From positions 1,116,001 through 1,180,000 of the forward strand of contig JBBELK010000525.1 of assembly GCA_037783545.1 (NCBI GenBank): 64,000 nucleotides of DNA, given 5' to 3'. The translations under genes were made by a program, and so were the position numbers. This document shows positions 31,668 through 42,382 of this stretch, in pieces; position 1 is the stretch's first letter; each line of letters begins with the position of its first letter. The stretch is from Henricia sp. BOLD:AAB3569. Taxonomy: Eukaryota; Echinodermata; Asteroidea; Spinulosida; Echinasteridae. A model generated the notes under the pieces. It worked only from the letters and a program-made list of their open reading frames with translations. It had not been told where the DNA came from and searched no databases.

Positions 31668-33589
31668 TCTGATTCCTGTGAGGGAAGTGGGACGCGGGAT
31701 GGAACTGTTCTGGCGGAAGGTTGGTCGGCCAACTGATGATGAGGCCTTTTGCGGCTTTTCCAGTCCGGTTGATGGGAGGTGGCAAGGGGACGCTGGGTCT
31801 GCCGAAAAGGACTTTGTCTATCGGTACGAGGTGCACTCCTTATATGGTTGTTGTCTTGGATGATGTGAGAGGGGTACTGTGATGAGGATGGTTTCCAACG
31901 TGTATCGATACGATTGGATGATGTAGCGGATTCCAATGGTGGCAGACCTCGTAAATGATGGATAAAGTTTCTTGCAAGACGAATGATGCCCGAGTGGTTT
32001 AGATGAAGCCCATCGGATGAAATGAATCGCTGGGTTATGTTATCGTTATTTATAAAATGCCACTTCTGGACATCGCAGCACTTCCTTATCAGTTCATTTG
32101 CAGCAGCAATCCTTTCGAATTCCATTTGACTTTCAGGGTATTTGTGGATGATTGAAGAGACAGTAATTATTTTCGCGTCATATTTTTGCTGTGCAGTTTT
32201 ACCGAGGGTTTCCAGCTTGGTTGCTATAGCTTGTGGCTCGTCTTTCCTGTCGTTTGTGCCGACGTGAAAAATCAATTCTTCCGCAGTCGTAACAATTTCG
32301 CCCGTCATTATTGAGGATTTTATGTCTTCAATGCGGGCGCCTGGGCGCGGGAAGACAGAGACAATCTTGTGACGACTAAGTTTGTTTCCCTGAATTCGCT
32401 TTACCATGGAGTCCCCAATGATGGTTATGTTTGGTCCCGTGGATGTGTGTTGAAATTTCGCACTTTGCTTTAGACGATATTCCTGCATTTGTTCCGGAAA
32501 AGATTGAGGCATTGGACTGGTATCCGGGCACGATGGCTTAGTAGAGGCGTTAGGGTCGGTTGAGCGTATCTGACTGGGCACAGCGTTTGGTGGTGTAGAG
32601 GTGGTTGGTGGTTGCAGCAACTGCTGTGTGGTACATGTAGGCACGGTGACAGATCCAAACATTTTGTTGAAGTATTCATCAATTACTTCCTCGGCCGTTG
32701 ATTCAGAGTCGTAGGATTCATTGTGGTCGAGTAAGACATCGAAGCGATTTGTTATGTCCACGCATGGGCTGCATTGTGCTGGAGGATTACATCGATCGGC
32801 CTTGTTCGTTCTGTGGTTTTTTAATGACCCATTGTTACTGGATGCTCTATTGTTACTGACCGTAGTCCATGACGATTTGCTACCGGTTGTATTGTTAAAG
32901 TTGCTAAATGACGCCGTCGTTTCCATACAATTGTTGAGAGTGGCGTTTTCTTTTGACATTACATCTATTGCTGTTTCCAAATTTTTCATTTCATTCTCAA
33001 GAATTTCATTTCTTTGTCTTGTGTTGTTGTATTCTAGAAATTGCACCCTCATTGCACTGATTTCGGATTTAAGTTCTAGCATTGCTGTTTTCATGTACTT
33101 TACCTCCTTTGCCAGGTCTTCGGAGTGACAGCATTCGTTGTCTGTAACGGTGTCTGTTGGTGGTGCGTCACTGGCAAAATGGCCGCCATTTCCGTCAAAT
33201 TTCTTAGAAACCAAAGAACAGTTTTTCAGTTTCGTAGACGATAGGCAGGATTTTGGGAAGTTTGATCTATCGTTATTCAGATACAAAAAAAGCTGGATGA
33301 TATCCTCTGTAATGGCCTCAACTGATCGCCTAGTTTTAAGCTGCAGTTGTTCACCCATGCAGGCGCCGCCATCTTGGTTTTTCGATGTCCAGCAATGTGC
33401 CTCTGCCGACAAAAACAGTTGTTTCCTGGTTTCATGAAGCTCTTCTGTGGTTAATTCTTCTTTTAACTGATTTTTAATGTAATCGTTAGAAAGCTTTCCA
33501 TGATTTAATAGAATATGGTGACATTTTGTGCCAGAAATTTGGGCTAAGCCGCGAGCTGGGCACAACACGTCTGCACTGCTCTGCGCCAT
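31634..33589 (-). CDS. CR1-type LINE ORF1 with coiled coil and SGNH esterase domain
   Basis: 651 residues from MAQSSADVLC. A heptad-rich stretch at about residues 158-217 (LAKEVKYMKTAMLELKSEIS onward) predicts a coiled coil. A low-complexity Ser/Thr/Pro/Asn linker follows. Residues about 385-550 form an SGNH hydrolase: nucleophile motif IIGDSMVKRI (Ser394), HVGTNDRKD (Asn446), and SSDGLHLNHSG (Asp526, His529). Esterase domains in ORF1 are established for CR1-like retrotransposons; their role may be in lipid or membrane contact (literature inference). The last 34 bases overlap ORF2 in another frame. All catalytic residues are present. Confidence 0.85.
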   Translation of the reverse strand: MAQSSADVLCPARGLAQISGTKCHHILLNHGKLSNDYIKNQLKEELTTEELHETRKQLFLSAEAHCWTSKNQDGGACMGEQLQLKTRRSVEAITEDIIQLFLYLNNDRSNFPKSCLSSTKLKNCSLVSKKFDGNGGHFASDAPPTDTVTDNECCHSEDLAKEVKYMKTAMLELKSEISAMRVQFLEYNNTRQRNEILENEMKNLETAIDVMSKENATLNNCMETTASFSNFNNTTGSKSSWTTVSNNRASSNNGSLKNHRTNKADRCNPPAQCSPCVDITNRFDVLLDHNESYDSESTAEEVIDEYFNKMFGSVTVPTCTTQQLLQPPTTSTPPNAVPSQIRSTDPNASTKPSCPDTSPMPQSFPEQMQEYRLKQSAKFQHTSTGPNITIIGDSMVKRIQGNKLSRHKIVSVFPRPGARIEDIKSSIMTGEIVTTAEELIFHVGTNDRKDEPQAIATKLETLGKTAQQKYDAKIITVSSIIHKYPESQMEFERIAAANELIRKCCDVQKWHFINNDNITQRFISSDGLHLNHSGIIRLARNFIHHLRGLPPLESATSSNRIDTRWKPSSSQYPSHIIQDNNHIRSAPRTDRQSPFRQTQRPLATSHQPDWKSRKRPHHQLADQPSARTVPSRVPLPSQESEWIRHRIHRRR

Positions 33590-33649
33590 TTCCCATCTGG
33601 AGTTGTACCAAGCGAATGTTGTACAGGCATCCTAAAACCAATTTATAAA

Positions 33650-33930
33650 AATAAAGGTTCCACTAACTTCCAGTGCTGACCCTGATACTTTTCACTTGTT
33701 GTATTCTTAATGAAGAGGGATTAAGTATACCCTAGACCACATATTTGTCTTAAACTCCCTTATTGAAATTTATCTAAGCTGACACAGCAGAATTTATTGT
33801 ACAAAAAGGTATTTGACCTGGTGCATCGACCTTCACTGTGGTCAAAGCTTATTTCCTGTGGGATTAATTATAACATGTATATGCTCAAGCTAAGTCATGT
33901 GTGAAGTTAATAACAAAGTGTGAAATTCAA
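33650..33930 (+). pseudogene. Old LINE relic, right half
   Basis: Resumes the relic of 27,495-28,155: TLDHIFVLNSLIEIYLS, then KVFDLVHRPSLWSKLISCGI, i.e. the RT palm region of a different LINE family. The block between LFNVVLE and TLDHIF is mostly missing, so some target sequence was lost. Confidence 0.7.
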
Positions 33931-33953
33931 CGGGTTTTCTACTGTAGCAGCTG

Positions 33954-34548
33954 ATATGGGTATTTCCATAAAAACAGGACCCAAAGTGTGACATTTTGAT
34001 GCATTTGTAAAAATGGCCTTTTCAAGTTAACACTAGTGTTTACAGAAATTTCTGTGTAATTTCTAAATAATATAGAATATTTAAAATAATTTACAAACGG
34101 TTAGACATGTCTTGGTGTCATAGTCTTGAAAATATTCAAGAAAATTGTTTCACGACGTAAGGGGGGACTCCAAGGCATTTTTTAACTCTTGCGATCTCAT
34201 TTCAAGTCTTTTTGACCAGTTTCTTTCTTGAAAGGGTAGTTGCTAATTTTATCCAACTGTAGAACCAGGACTTCATCGATTTATAATACATTACGAGCGA
34301 AATTTGTTGCGTTTTGAGCGAAAGTGTCAAAATGTCACACTTGAATTTAGAAGATCGTACTAGTTTATTGAATCGTTATGTTTTGGGTAGTATCAACAGA
34401 TAAACGTGGTTTTCGATTCACGAGGTCATATGTTATTTATATGCCGAGGGTAATCGTTCTCTGAAGTCCGGTAATTATAAAAAATCAACTCCAAAAGTGT
34501 CACGACGTAAGGGGGACACTGTGTCCCGTTTTTATGCAATGACCCATA
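33954..34548. mobile_element. MITE with ATGGGT...CATAAAAACAGGAC ends
   Basis: ATGGGTATTTCCATAAAAAC at the left and the complement of ATGGGTCATTGCATAAAAAC at the right, with ACGTAAGGGGGACA inside. Related sequence at 10,325-10,410 (AGTGTGACATT, GTCCCCC). Confidence 0.6.
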
Positions 34549-34919
34549 TTAGAGATTCCTTAATTGATGATGATGTTGAGGTATTTTTGAGACTATATAT
34601 ATGCTGATGACACGTGCTTGCGGAAGTTTTTAAACAATTTACTAAGAGTAAATTATCGTACAGCTAATTTAGGTCAGTCGGAATTAAGAAAGAGTCCTTA
34701 TTTATCGTTGATAATAAAAATCGATGTTAAAAAGAAAATTCCGAGGGCCTTTTTTTAGTTTTCGGGCTTTTAATGTTAGAACTAACGGTTTTTTTTTTCG
34801 AATTCGAAATGAGTGCGTCGCCGAGTCAACAGGATATCGATGTCACTCCGCGAGAGAACGTAGCATTATTTTGGAGGTTTATAGTTTATGAAAGTTTAAG
34901 TACGTCGCCACTATCCATC

Positions 34920-35093
34920 ACAATAGACTACTAAAGTGAAAACGTCACCCTTTGTGTGTTGCCATGGTTTTTGGGTCTACACTAAAACCAGTGAACTGTT
35001 TCACTGCGCTATACCAATGGACGTTTCAGATTACCAGCGAATGTTTAGACCCAATTACCATGACAACGACGTCACACTTTAGTAGTCTATTGT
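34920..35093. mobile_element. Small MITE with 19-bp perfect terminal inverted repeats
   Basis: ACAATAGACTACTAAAGTG and its exact complement bound 174 bases. The corresponding E1 segment (about 18,985) lacks it. Confidence 0.75.
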
Positions 35094-35803
35094 ATTCCAT
35101 AACACTTGGAAGGCTTTAACATCACGTTGTAGCAGAATAAATGTTTCTTTTTTGAACATTTAAATCGTTATTGTGCTTATTTTTCTTGTGTATTTCCTGC
35201 TATAAAATCGACCACTCTGATGATTGGCCCTTGAGTCTGGGATCCAGGCCTGTGAAGTATTAATATACGGCATTTAACGCATGTCAGAGAGCCAGACTAA
35301 AATGTCCTTTTCGCACGGGGCGGCGCCGGCCGGCCGGCCAGCAATCATTTCGATCGATGAATCGCAAAAGGATGTGTATATGAGCATGGAGGTAGGAAAA
35401 GAGCAACAAAATACTTAACTCGTAACAATAAAGTAAGTAATGAAGGTAAAAATGGTATAGTAAGCTTTATGCAGATTGATTGTCTTTTCGGATGTTGCTA
35501 TAGCGGTCCGTGTTTGCTAATTCGTGATTTAAGTGGCATAAATTCACAAATGAAAAACACACTCCAGGCACCAGTCAAGTGACAGCGACAGTCGTCCCCT
35601 TTAGACATCTCGACCGGTCACGGTCGAAAAATTTGGGGAGAATTTAGTAGTTGATCATGGAAAAACTGCCAAGCACGTTCGCCAGTTGAGACTCCATGCA
35701 CTAAGTCTATGAGTATGACTAATAAGAGTATGACAAAACAAATCCTAGGGCCTAAGTGTTTCCTAACCAAATTTACACTTTATGGGGCATTATGATCTTG
35801 ACA

Positions 35804-35852
35804 TACCCCTAGAACTATGGGGGATAGCTTATCTCCCATAGTTCTAGGGGTA
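35804..35852. mobile_element. 47-49-bp hairpin insertion flanked by a direct repeat
   Basis: TACCCCTAGAACTATGGG pairs with CCCATAGTTCTAGGGGTA around a six- to ten-base centre. ATCTTGACATAC (35,795-35,806) is repeated at 35,853-35,864. E1 has a single ATCATGACATTG at the equivalent place (about 20,150) and no hairpin. Confidence 0.75.
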
Positions 35853-37034
35853 ATCTTGACATACATGTATTACTTTTATTAGGAAGAATTAGTGGCATAG
35901 TGTTTCCTCACAAAATCTTCTTTTTTTTCTCACTCAAATGTGGGTATTTCCATCAAATTTGCACTTACTGAAGCTTGATGACTCATTTTAAGGAAAGAAA
36001 AACATTCTGATCAACTTCTCAACCCTCAGTGCCATTTATTATTATATTAATGTTAACTTTTTATTTATTTTTCAGTTAAACAGTGATGGGGTCAAGGCAC
36101 CAACCACCAAGGTGCATTAGGGGTCAGGAAGTGAAGATTTCACTTTAATACCTGAACAGTGATTGGATCAAAACTGCGTAGACTTCAGATGCAGCACATA
36201 TTGTCCCAACCAGTACCTACATTTGAGGCTTGAGGATAAACAGGATGACATCGCCGGTGAACCCAAACGTATGAGCAAGCATCAAATGCCAACCAGGTAT
36301 TAATCAATTCATTAATTTTCATTTAGTCCTATATCAAGTGATCTACAATTGTTTTACACTTATCAAATTGTTTTACACTTATCAAATTGTTTTACACTTA
36401 ACAAATTGTTTTAACGTTTGTATTCTAAGCATCTATTTTGCGGAATGTAGATGTGGATAATAATAACAATGATTTTATTTAATTAGTTAATTGGTTTTTT
36501 TTCCTAGATCATTTTCCCGAAGAGGTGTATTTGGCATTTGAAAGAGAGCAGCCAGCCCATGTTTACTCATTTCCAATAAGAGGGCCGTGAATAGACTCGC
36601 GAAGGTGAAAGTCGTTCCCAAATGACATGAAAGTGATACCCACCAGTAGCAACTTCAAGACATTACGTGACTGGAAAACTTTTAAAATTAGGAACAGCAG
36701 TATTACATAACTGTTACAGTACAAGTAATTAATTGTATTTCCTCGTTATTTACAATACTTGTCTTGCATTCTTGTCATTCCATTCCCTCATGTATGTATT
36801 ATGCAATCGTTTCATTTCTCCATTGTATGTGTTGTGCAATCACCTGCAAGTACAATAAATTCTAAAGAAACCACTGAATTGTCATAACAATGCTTTTCGG
36901 GTTGAAGCTGTTTAATAAAGTGTTAAATATTTGGAATTTGTTTTATTTTCCCACAATTACCGGTACAGTCATAATAATATGTTGATAAAGAGCCTTGTAG
37001 AAATTTAAGCCGCATGGATGGGAAGAAAACGGGA

Positions 37035-37290
37035 AATTTACAATCTCCAATTTGGATGTGGAAGCAAAAAGGTCGGTGTAATCACTGCACTGCTTTGTGG
37101 AACCAGATAAATTAGTTTACAAAACAGAGCTTTTTTTTACGATATCCTTGAAAATATACGAATTGAGAACGCAAAATTTCAAAATGGTAAGGAGAAAAAT
37201 ATGACAAATGATATATGGTATCAAAATCTCAACACCCATGGAAAAAAATGGGGTGTTCAAAAATGTGATCTGGTCACGCCCCTTTTTTAT
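37035..37290 (+). repeat. R2 interspersed repeat, copy b
   Basis: CCAATTTGGATGTGGAAGCA to GATCTGGTCACGCCCCTTTT; the fullest copy of R2 in the window. Confidence 0.65.
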
Positions 37291-37397
37291 AAATAGAGGT
37301 AAATTTTAAAAATAGCAAAACTGTCGGTCACACAGTTTTTGAATTTTATTAACAACGTGACCGTTAGTCCGCCTTAAAAATCCTCATCGCCCTAAAT

Positions 37398-37649
37398 TTA
37401 AATTTTCATGCCAATATAATCAAGTGCACTTTTCAATTCGTCAAGTCTGAATTGAATTAATGAAATCTGCCAACACCATGATTCGCCAGGAGTAATTTCT
37501 CTCTCATTACTATCCTCATAAATAAATGAAAGCGAATACTGAAATACACGGTGACGGAGATTGGATCCACAGGGAGAGGGGTACTTTGATGGGGCCGGGT
37601 TCCCCCTGACCAGGCCTGGGTGACGAGTCCTCGCCCCCTCACATTTCAT
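37398..37649 (-). other. Protein-like open frame of unknown origin
   Basis: An 83-residue frame whose C-terminal half, VFQYSLSFIYEDSNEREITP then WCWQISLIQFRLDELKSALD, has a protein-like composition, but there are no clear splice sites and no recognised family. Possibly a fossil exon or chance. Confidence 0.15.
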
Positions 37650-37697
37650 GGAATGTGACCTTATTAAAAGGTGTGGGTTTACACCCGACTATTGATA

Positions 37698-38618
37698 CAG
37701 TGGGTGAGGTCACAATTCGGTGTGTGTTAGTGTTAGTGTTACAGATCTGTTAACAGATCTGTTATCTTAATCAGAATTGTGACCTCAGAACAAACGCCGT
37801 GTTAACAGGACGTGTTAAAAGTCATGCACAGAACCGCAAATTGCAGCGAGTGAGGGCGCAATCCCATGTTGCGTGTTAGTGTTAGTGTGACAGATCTGTT
37901 AACACCATTTTAACATGTTAACATCGAGTTAAATCGGCGTCTCGGGAAACCGTGTTAGTGTAACAGGTCTGTTGACTCGGCATCTTGGGAAATAAAGTCG
38001 GTAGGGTTCTGCACGCGACTTTCAGCACTAACACACACAGAATTGTGACCTCCGGTCCGTGTTACTATAGTGATTGAAATTTTCAAAACCTTCACGGAGC
38101 CAAAGAAAATTCTCAATTGTGGGTAGAATGCAAGATCCAACACATTTATAAGTTGTGTTGAAAAATGAAACTCAATTTATTGAAAATCACGGAACTTCCA
38201 AATTAATCAAAATTAACACCACCCACTTCGTTCAGATTAAATTAACAGATCTGTTAACAGATCTGTTACACTAACACGATGTGTAACATGAGGTGTTAAA
38301 CTAACATGAGATGTAACACTAACACGTCCTAAACACCATGTTAACATCGAGTTAACACGGGTTTGTTCTGAGGTCACAATTCTGATTAAGTTAACAGATC
38401 TGTTACACTAACACTAACACGCAACCCAGAGTTGTGACTTTGCCCTATGTACAGTGCAGAGAATTAACATGGTGTTAACACCGTGTTAACAGATCTGTTA
38501 ACACGGTGTTAACCTGGACGTTCAGTTAGAGGTCGAGATTAATGCCGTGTTAACAGATCTGTTAACAGATCTGTAACACTAACACGTAAAACACACAGAA
38601 TTGTGTACTCACCCAATG
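37698..38618. mobile_element. Palindrome-packed TA-flanked element with repeated AACAGATCTGTT
   Basis: Ends CAGTGGGTGAG and the complement of CATTGGGTGAG, between TA (37,696-37,697) and TA (38,619-38,620). Terminal inverted repeats of about 90 bases and a second inner inverted pair (about 37,705-37,805 against 38,348-38,440, AGAATTGTGACCTCAG). AGATCT occurs about nine times, mostly as TTAACAGATCTGTTAA. No coding capacity. Tc1/mariner-type by TA and CAGT ends (inference). Confidence 0.75.
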
Positions 38619-39289
38619 TACGACATCTACTGTCCTTGCGTTAATTTCTGACACATTAACAATTCATGCTAAATGTTTTTGTTAGTAGTGGGTTATCACC
38701 TGTGCGGGCTGGCTTTTGATGGATCTTCTATTAAAAATGTAATTAAAAATGTAATTAAAAAGGCAAAGACTGGCGGGGCCTGGGCCCATAAACTGCTGGG
38801 AAACACCGTCCTTGCGGGACCATTAGACAGGGTACTGTGTGTCTGGGGGATTCTCTATAACCCGCCTCTGATGAGATCCTCCTGAACAACTGTTTCCTTA
38901 TCACCTGCCTTTCATGTCACTAGATATTGTGATTGCGATGCCGATACATGTAGATTAATATTTTCTGTATTTTTATTAGTTTACTGATTTTTAAACTTCT
39001 TTTTTGTTGTTGATGTCTGTAAAGCGCTTTGAGGTACGTAAGGCGCTGTTATAAATATATATTATTGATGACCCCAGTCTTGTCTTTAGTGCATTCTTTT
39101 ACACACAGGGTGAGTTAAATTAGCACTTATTTGTTGGGAAAGGGGTGAGGGTAGATTTGGAAAGTTAGGTTAAAAAATAACTGAAGGAATAATTAAAATA
39201 AAGTGCACCCAAATGCTAGCAAATGCAGGACTGCTTCAGAAATGTTTCCAATCGACAAATTTCAAATTAACATTGGCAGCCTCTAATTT

Positions 39290-39365
39290 TCAGATGCTAA
39301 TAATGATAATGGTGGATTCACATGTCCACCCTGTGGGGGCGCTGTTACCAATATTACCGCTGCTG
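39290..39365 (-). mobile_element. SINE family A tail fragment
   Basis: AATAATGATAATGGTGGATT, TGTCCACCCTGTGGGGGCGC and ATTACCG match the 3' end of 4,765-5,095. Confidence 0.6.
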
Positions 39366-39429
39366 AGCCATTGTATTACGTCACGCGTCTTTTCATTTGC
39401 AAATTCAATCTGGCACTGCAGGAATAGTG

Positions 39430-39605
39430 ATCAGCCAATTTCACGAAACTTACGCAGTTGCGTAAGCCCACTTTCGCAACATTTTATTGCGTAAGTCGCG
39501 CAACAATTTAGCGATGATAACACACAAGCTATGGGGCTTGCGCCATTTTTCAAAAGTTGCGCAAGCTGCGCACTCTTTCGTGAAACCGGCAGGGATCAAG
39601 CAGTC
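39430..39605. mobile_element. MITE with TTTCACGAAAC ends
   Basis: CCAATTTCACGAAAC at the left and TTTCGTGAAACCGG at the right, with TTGCGTAAG/TTGCGCAAG inside. GATCA stands on both sides. Confidence 0.55.
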
Positions 39606-39945
39606 GCACTGTGGCTAGGCTACGCGCAGGTAGGATATAGGACGCCTTTATACGCTTTTACTGCTTCGTCGGACTGGCGTAGGGTAGCGTACTATTGCGT
39701 AGGCATGGCGTACAGTAGCGTAGTGTTGCGTACACTTGAGTAAAAAACTCGTACTTTCTGCGTCTGGTATCTACGCCGAAAGTACGCGAAGAAAATTAAA
39801 CATGTTTAATTTTTTGCGTCCATCTCGCGTACCCCTTTGCGTCCCTCAGCGTATAGTTACGTAGGGCAGCGTACGCTCGGCATAGTCGGTACGCAACATA
39901 CACTACGCAACTCTTCGTATGGCCCGATGTGAAAGGGGCTTTACC
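39606..39945. repeat. GCGTA/TACGC-rich segment
   Basis: More than fifteen GCGTA, GTACGC or TACGC words in 340 bases, ending GATGTGAAAGGGGCTTTA, which looks like a transposon end. The left end is not defined. Confidence 0.4.
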
Positions 39946-40296
39946 GAGTACATGTATCACATTCATGCACGGTGTTTACAATCTGCGCGAGTGACATTGA
40001 AATGCATGCAACGCACTGCCAAGCGTCCTGATTGGTCCAGGCGACAAGATTTCTGTCGCTTGTTCCCCCGCAAAATGGGGCCGGTTTCAACAGCGCCTCG
40101 GTACGCAGGAGTTGGGGAGTGCGTTAAAGGGCCACTGTTGCAAGAGGATGGGTAAAACCCTCTCCGTCACAATGTTTACGAATATACACGTACTACGAAT
40201 TAGTTACGAGTTTTTAGATTTTGGTATGAGTCGGTTAGGAATTTGGTACGAGTTGTCGAGTCGAGTCTAGGCCAACTGCGAGTTTTACGAGTTCCT

Positions 40297-40830
40297 CAGT
40301 TTGGATGTGAAAGCAAACATGTTGGCGTAATCACTAACCTTCAACTATTTTACAAAACATTTGTGTATTTTTGACGATACCCCTGGAAATATACGGAATT
40401 GAAAGCGCGAAAATTCAGAATGGTAATGAAAAAATGTGACACATGAATATGGTATCAAAATGTCAACATCCATGGGGGATCGGGAAAAGTGGGTTGCTCT
40501 AAAATATGATTATTATTATTATTATTATTTCTTTCTGGTATTCATACCAAGGATTCCTCAATAGTGCTCATTGCACTGTCACTCGCAAGCGTGAGGAAAC
40601 CCATGAAGAATTATAATTAGAAATGGCCAGAGACACCGGGGATGATCCCCCTTGCTCTTCACGAAAGAATGCTCTGAGATCTTTAGAGTGCGTTTCCATT
40701 ACCTAACACACTGGACCAACGGCTTTACATCCCTTCCGAAGGATGGAGCAAGTGTGGTTGAGTGCCTTGCCAAAGGGCACAGGTACCGTAGCCGTGGGAA
40801 GGTTCGAACCTGGTCACGCTCCTTTAAATT
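40297..40830 (+). repeat. R2 repeat, copy c, interrupted by a SINE
   Basis: R2 body at 40,297-40,505, and its last bases (CTGGTCACGCTCCTTT) reappear at 40,810-40,826 after the family-B SINE. Confidence 0.6.
40505..40810 (-). mobile_element. SINE family B, 5'-truncated at the B box
   Basis: TTATTATTATT tail, then TGGTATTCATACCAAGGATT, CACTCGCAAGCGTGAGG, CCAACGGCTTTACATCCC, and GGTTCGAACC (B box) at 40,801-40,810. The A-box part is missing. Confidence 0.75.
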
Positions 40831-40938
40831 ACACCAGAGACATGGAGGAGAAATGCATACTGTAGACTGCCGAAGTAAACTGTATGTCACCTTTTCGCTC
40901 GTTCCCAGCCACCCATACTGGGCGCTGTACGGTACTGG

Positions 40939-41029
40939 CACTATGAACAACTAACAATGGAAATTGGGCACACACCATTGTTAATAACAATGGTTTGTGC
41001 CCCATTTCTATTGTTAGTTGCTCATAGTG
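40939..41029. repeat. 91-base foldback palindrome
   Basis: CACTATGAACAACTAACAAT opposite ATTGTTAGTTGCTCATAGTG, with inner ACCATTGTTA/TAACAATGGT. Nearly the whole unit is one stem of about 44 bp. Confidence 0.7.
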
Positions 41030-41206
41030 TGGTACAGGCTAATTTGTTTGCGCCCCGATTGGCCAAAATTGTATACGACACGAGGTAACGTTTTTAATGG
41101 CTCTACACTCAAAATCACTGAACCGTGTCCCTGTGCTTTTGCAATGGTACTTTTTCCGACGGCAATGATGTATATTCCATGTAGGCCTATACTGCTATTA
41201 GATTGG

Positions 41207-41292
41207 TTCCCGATCCCTATAGATTGGTTCGCTTATTGCGAAAATATAGGGATCGGTAAAGGGCAGCCATGACGGGCAGAATTCTGCCCGTC
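41207..41292. repeat. Two adjacent palindromes
   Basis: CCGATCCCTATA..TATAGGGATCGG (about 41,207-41,256), then the perfect 22-base palindrome GACGGGCAGAA/TTCTGCCCGTC (41,271-41,292). Confidence 0.65.
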
Positions 41293-41861
41293 ACGTGGTT
41301 ATTATTATTATTATTTTTTTTAGTAAGTGCACAGATTTTGCATTGACATTTGTAACTTGGCCGTGCGTGTCGAACATATCCAATTATGTAAATAAAGTAC
41401 ATTGCCTAAAGCAAAAGGCTTGGCCAATTTTTAAATATAAAAAACACAATGCGCACGCGCAAAGACGACCAATTACAGATCAAGATGAAGCGCCCTTTAC
41501 CTGTCCTTATATTCTCCTGTGTGGAATATGTGGACGGGAACCAGTCTAATACTGCTATCTACGTCTCTGATTACACAATCATGAATATCACTTCGCTTGC
41601 TAGCGCCCCTCAGGCGCATGGTACGCGGATACGGTACACTGTGAAGGAAACACGTAACGCAGAAGTCACATGTACAGACGCGCGGAGCATTGTGGGTTGC
41701 TTGCTGCCAGACGAATAATTAATAAATAATATGTTAACGCTTATATATATCCAATGCAAAAATCAAATATACGAATAAATGAGTCTGCTGTGTGCGAGAC
41801 CTGCCGTGTCTGCTGGAAAATTTGTTTTTACTTCCGTTTACAAGAAAATGACGTGACCTTG

Positions 41862-42238
41862 TGGTCACCGTGGCCGAGTGGTTTGGGTCACCGACTCGCA
41901 ATCATAGGTGAAAACTTGGGGTTGCGGGTTCGAACCTCCCCCATGCCCCCGGCTGTGGTACCTGTGCCCTTGAGCAAGGCACTAACCACATTTGTTCCAT
42001 CCTTCGGAAGGGATGTAAAGCCGTTGGTCCAGTGTGTTAGGTATTACGGTAACGCACTTTACAAATCCCAGAACATTCTTTCGTGAAGAGCAAGGGGATT
42101 CCCCGGTGTCTCTGGCCATTCCTAATTTATAATTCTTCATGGGTTTCCTCACGCTTGCGAGTGACAGTGCAATGGGTACTATTAATTGAGGAATCCTTGG
42201 TATGAATACCAGAAATAAATAAGAATAATAATAATAAT
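41862..42238 (+). mobile_element. tRNA-derived SINE, family B, full length
   Basis: A box around TGGCCGAGTGGTTTGGG, B box GGTTGCGGGTTCGAACC, body with CCTTGAGCAAGGCACTAACC and CTTGCGAGTGACAGTGC, and tail AATAATAATAATAAT. It keeps the Pol III promoter boxes, so it could be transcribed. Confidence 0.85.
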
Positions 42239-42382
42239 TTTGAAAAATGACAAATGAGGGCGCAAACAAATTAGCCTGTCCCAGCGCCCTGTTAGGGCGG
42301 TAGGTACGAGCGAAGAATATCACATCCTGGGTACGGGTCTTGAGATGACTGAACTTTTGCCGCCCATACACAAACGGGGTGA

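Larger units (their letters stand above)
28163..33640 (-). mobile_element. Near full-length CR1-clade LINE
   Basis: Two long open frames on the minus strand (ORF1 33,589-31,634; ORF2 to 28,704) followed by about 540 bases of 3' sequence ending in ATTT/AAAT repeats at 28,165-28,183. ORF1 carries a coiled coil and an SGNH esterase domain, a combination known from CR1-like elements. Inserted into an older LINE on the opposite strand. The 5' edge is approximate. No disabling change is visible in either frame, so the copy looks young. Confidence 0.88.
34670..37019. mobile_element. Element E2, relative of E1 without a visible right end
   Basis: Starts TAGGTCAGTCGGAATTAAGA and parallels E1 through the GGTCCGTGTTTGCTAATTCG, exon-like and TGAAGCTGTTTAATAAAGTG segments. 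Similarity ends at about 37,019 and no CTGACCTA end was found. It carries its own insertions at 34,920-35,093 and 35,804-35,852. Confidence 0.7.

Noticed and set aside
31573-31836. Third small frame across the LINE ORF1/ORF2 junction
   Set aside because: It overlaps two clearly better frames and has no domain content.
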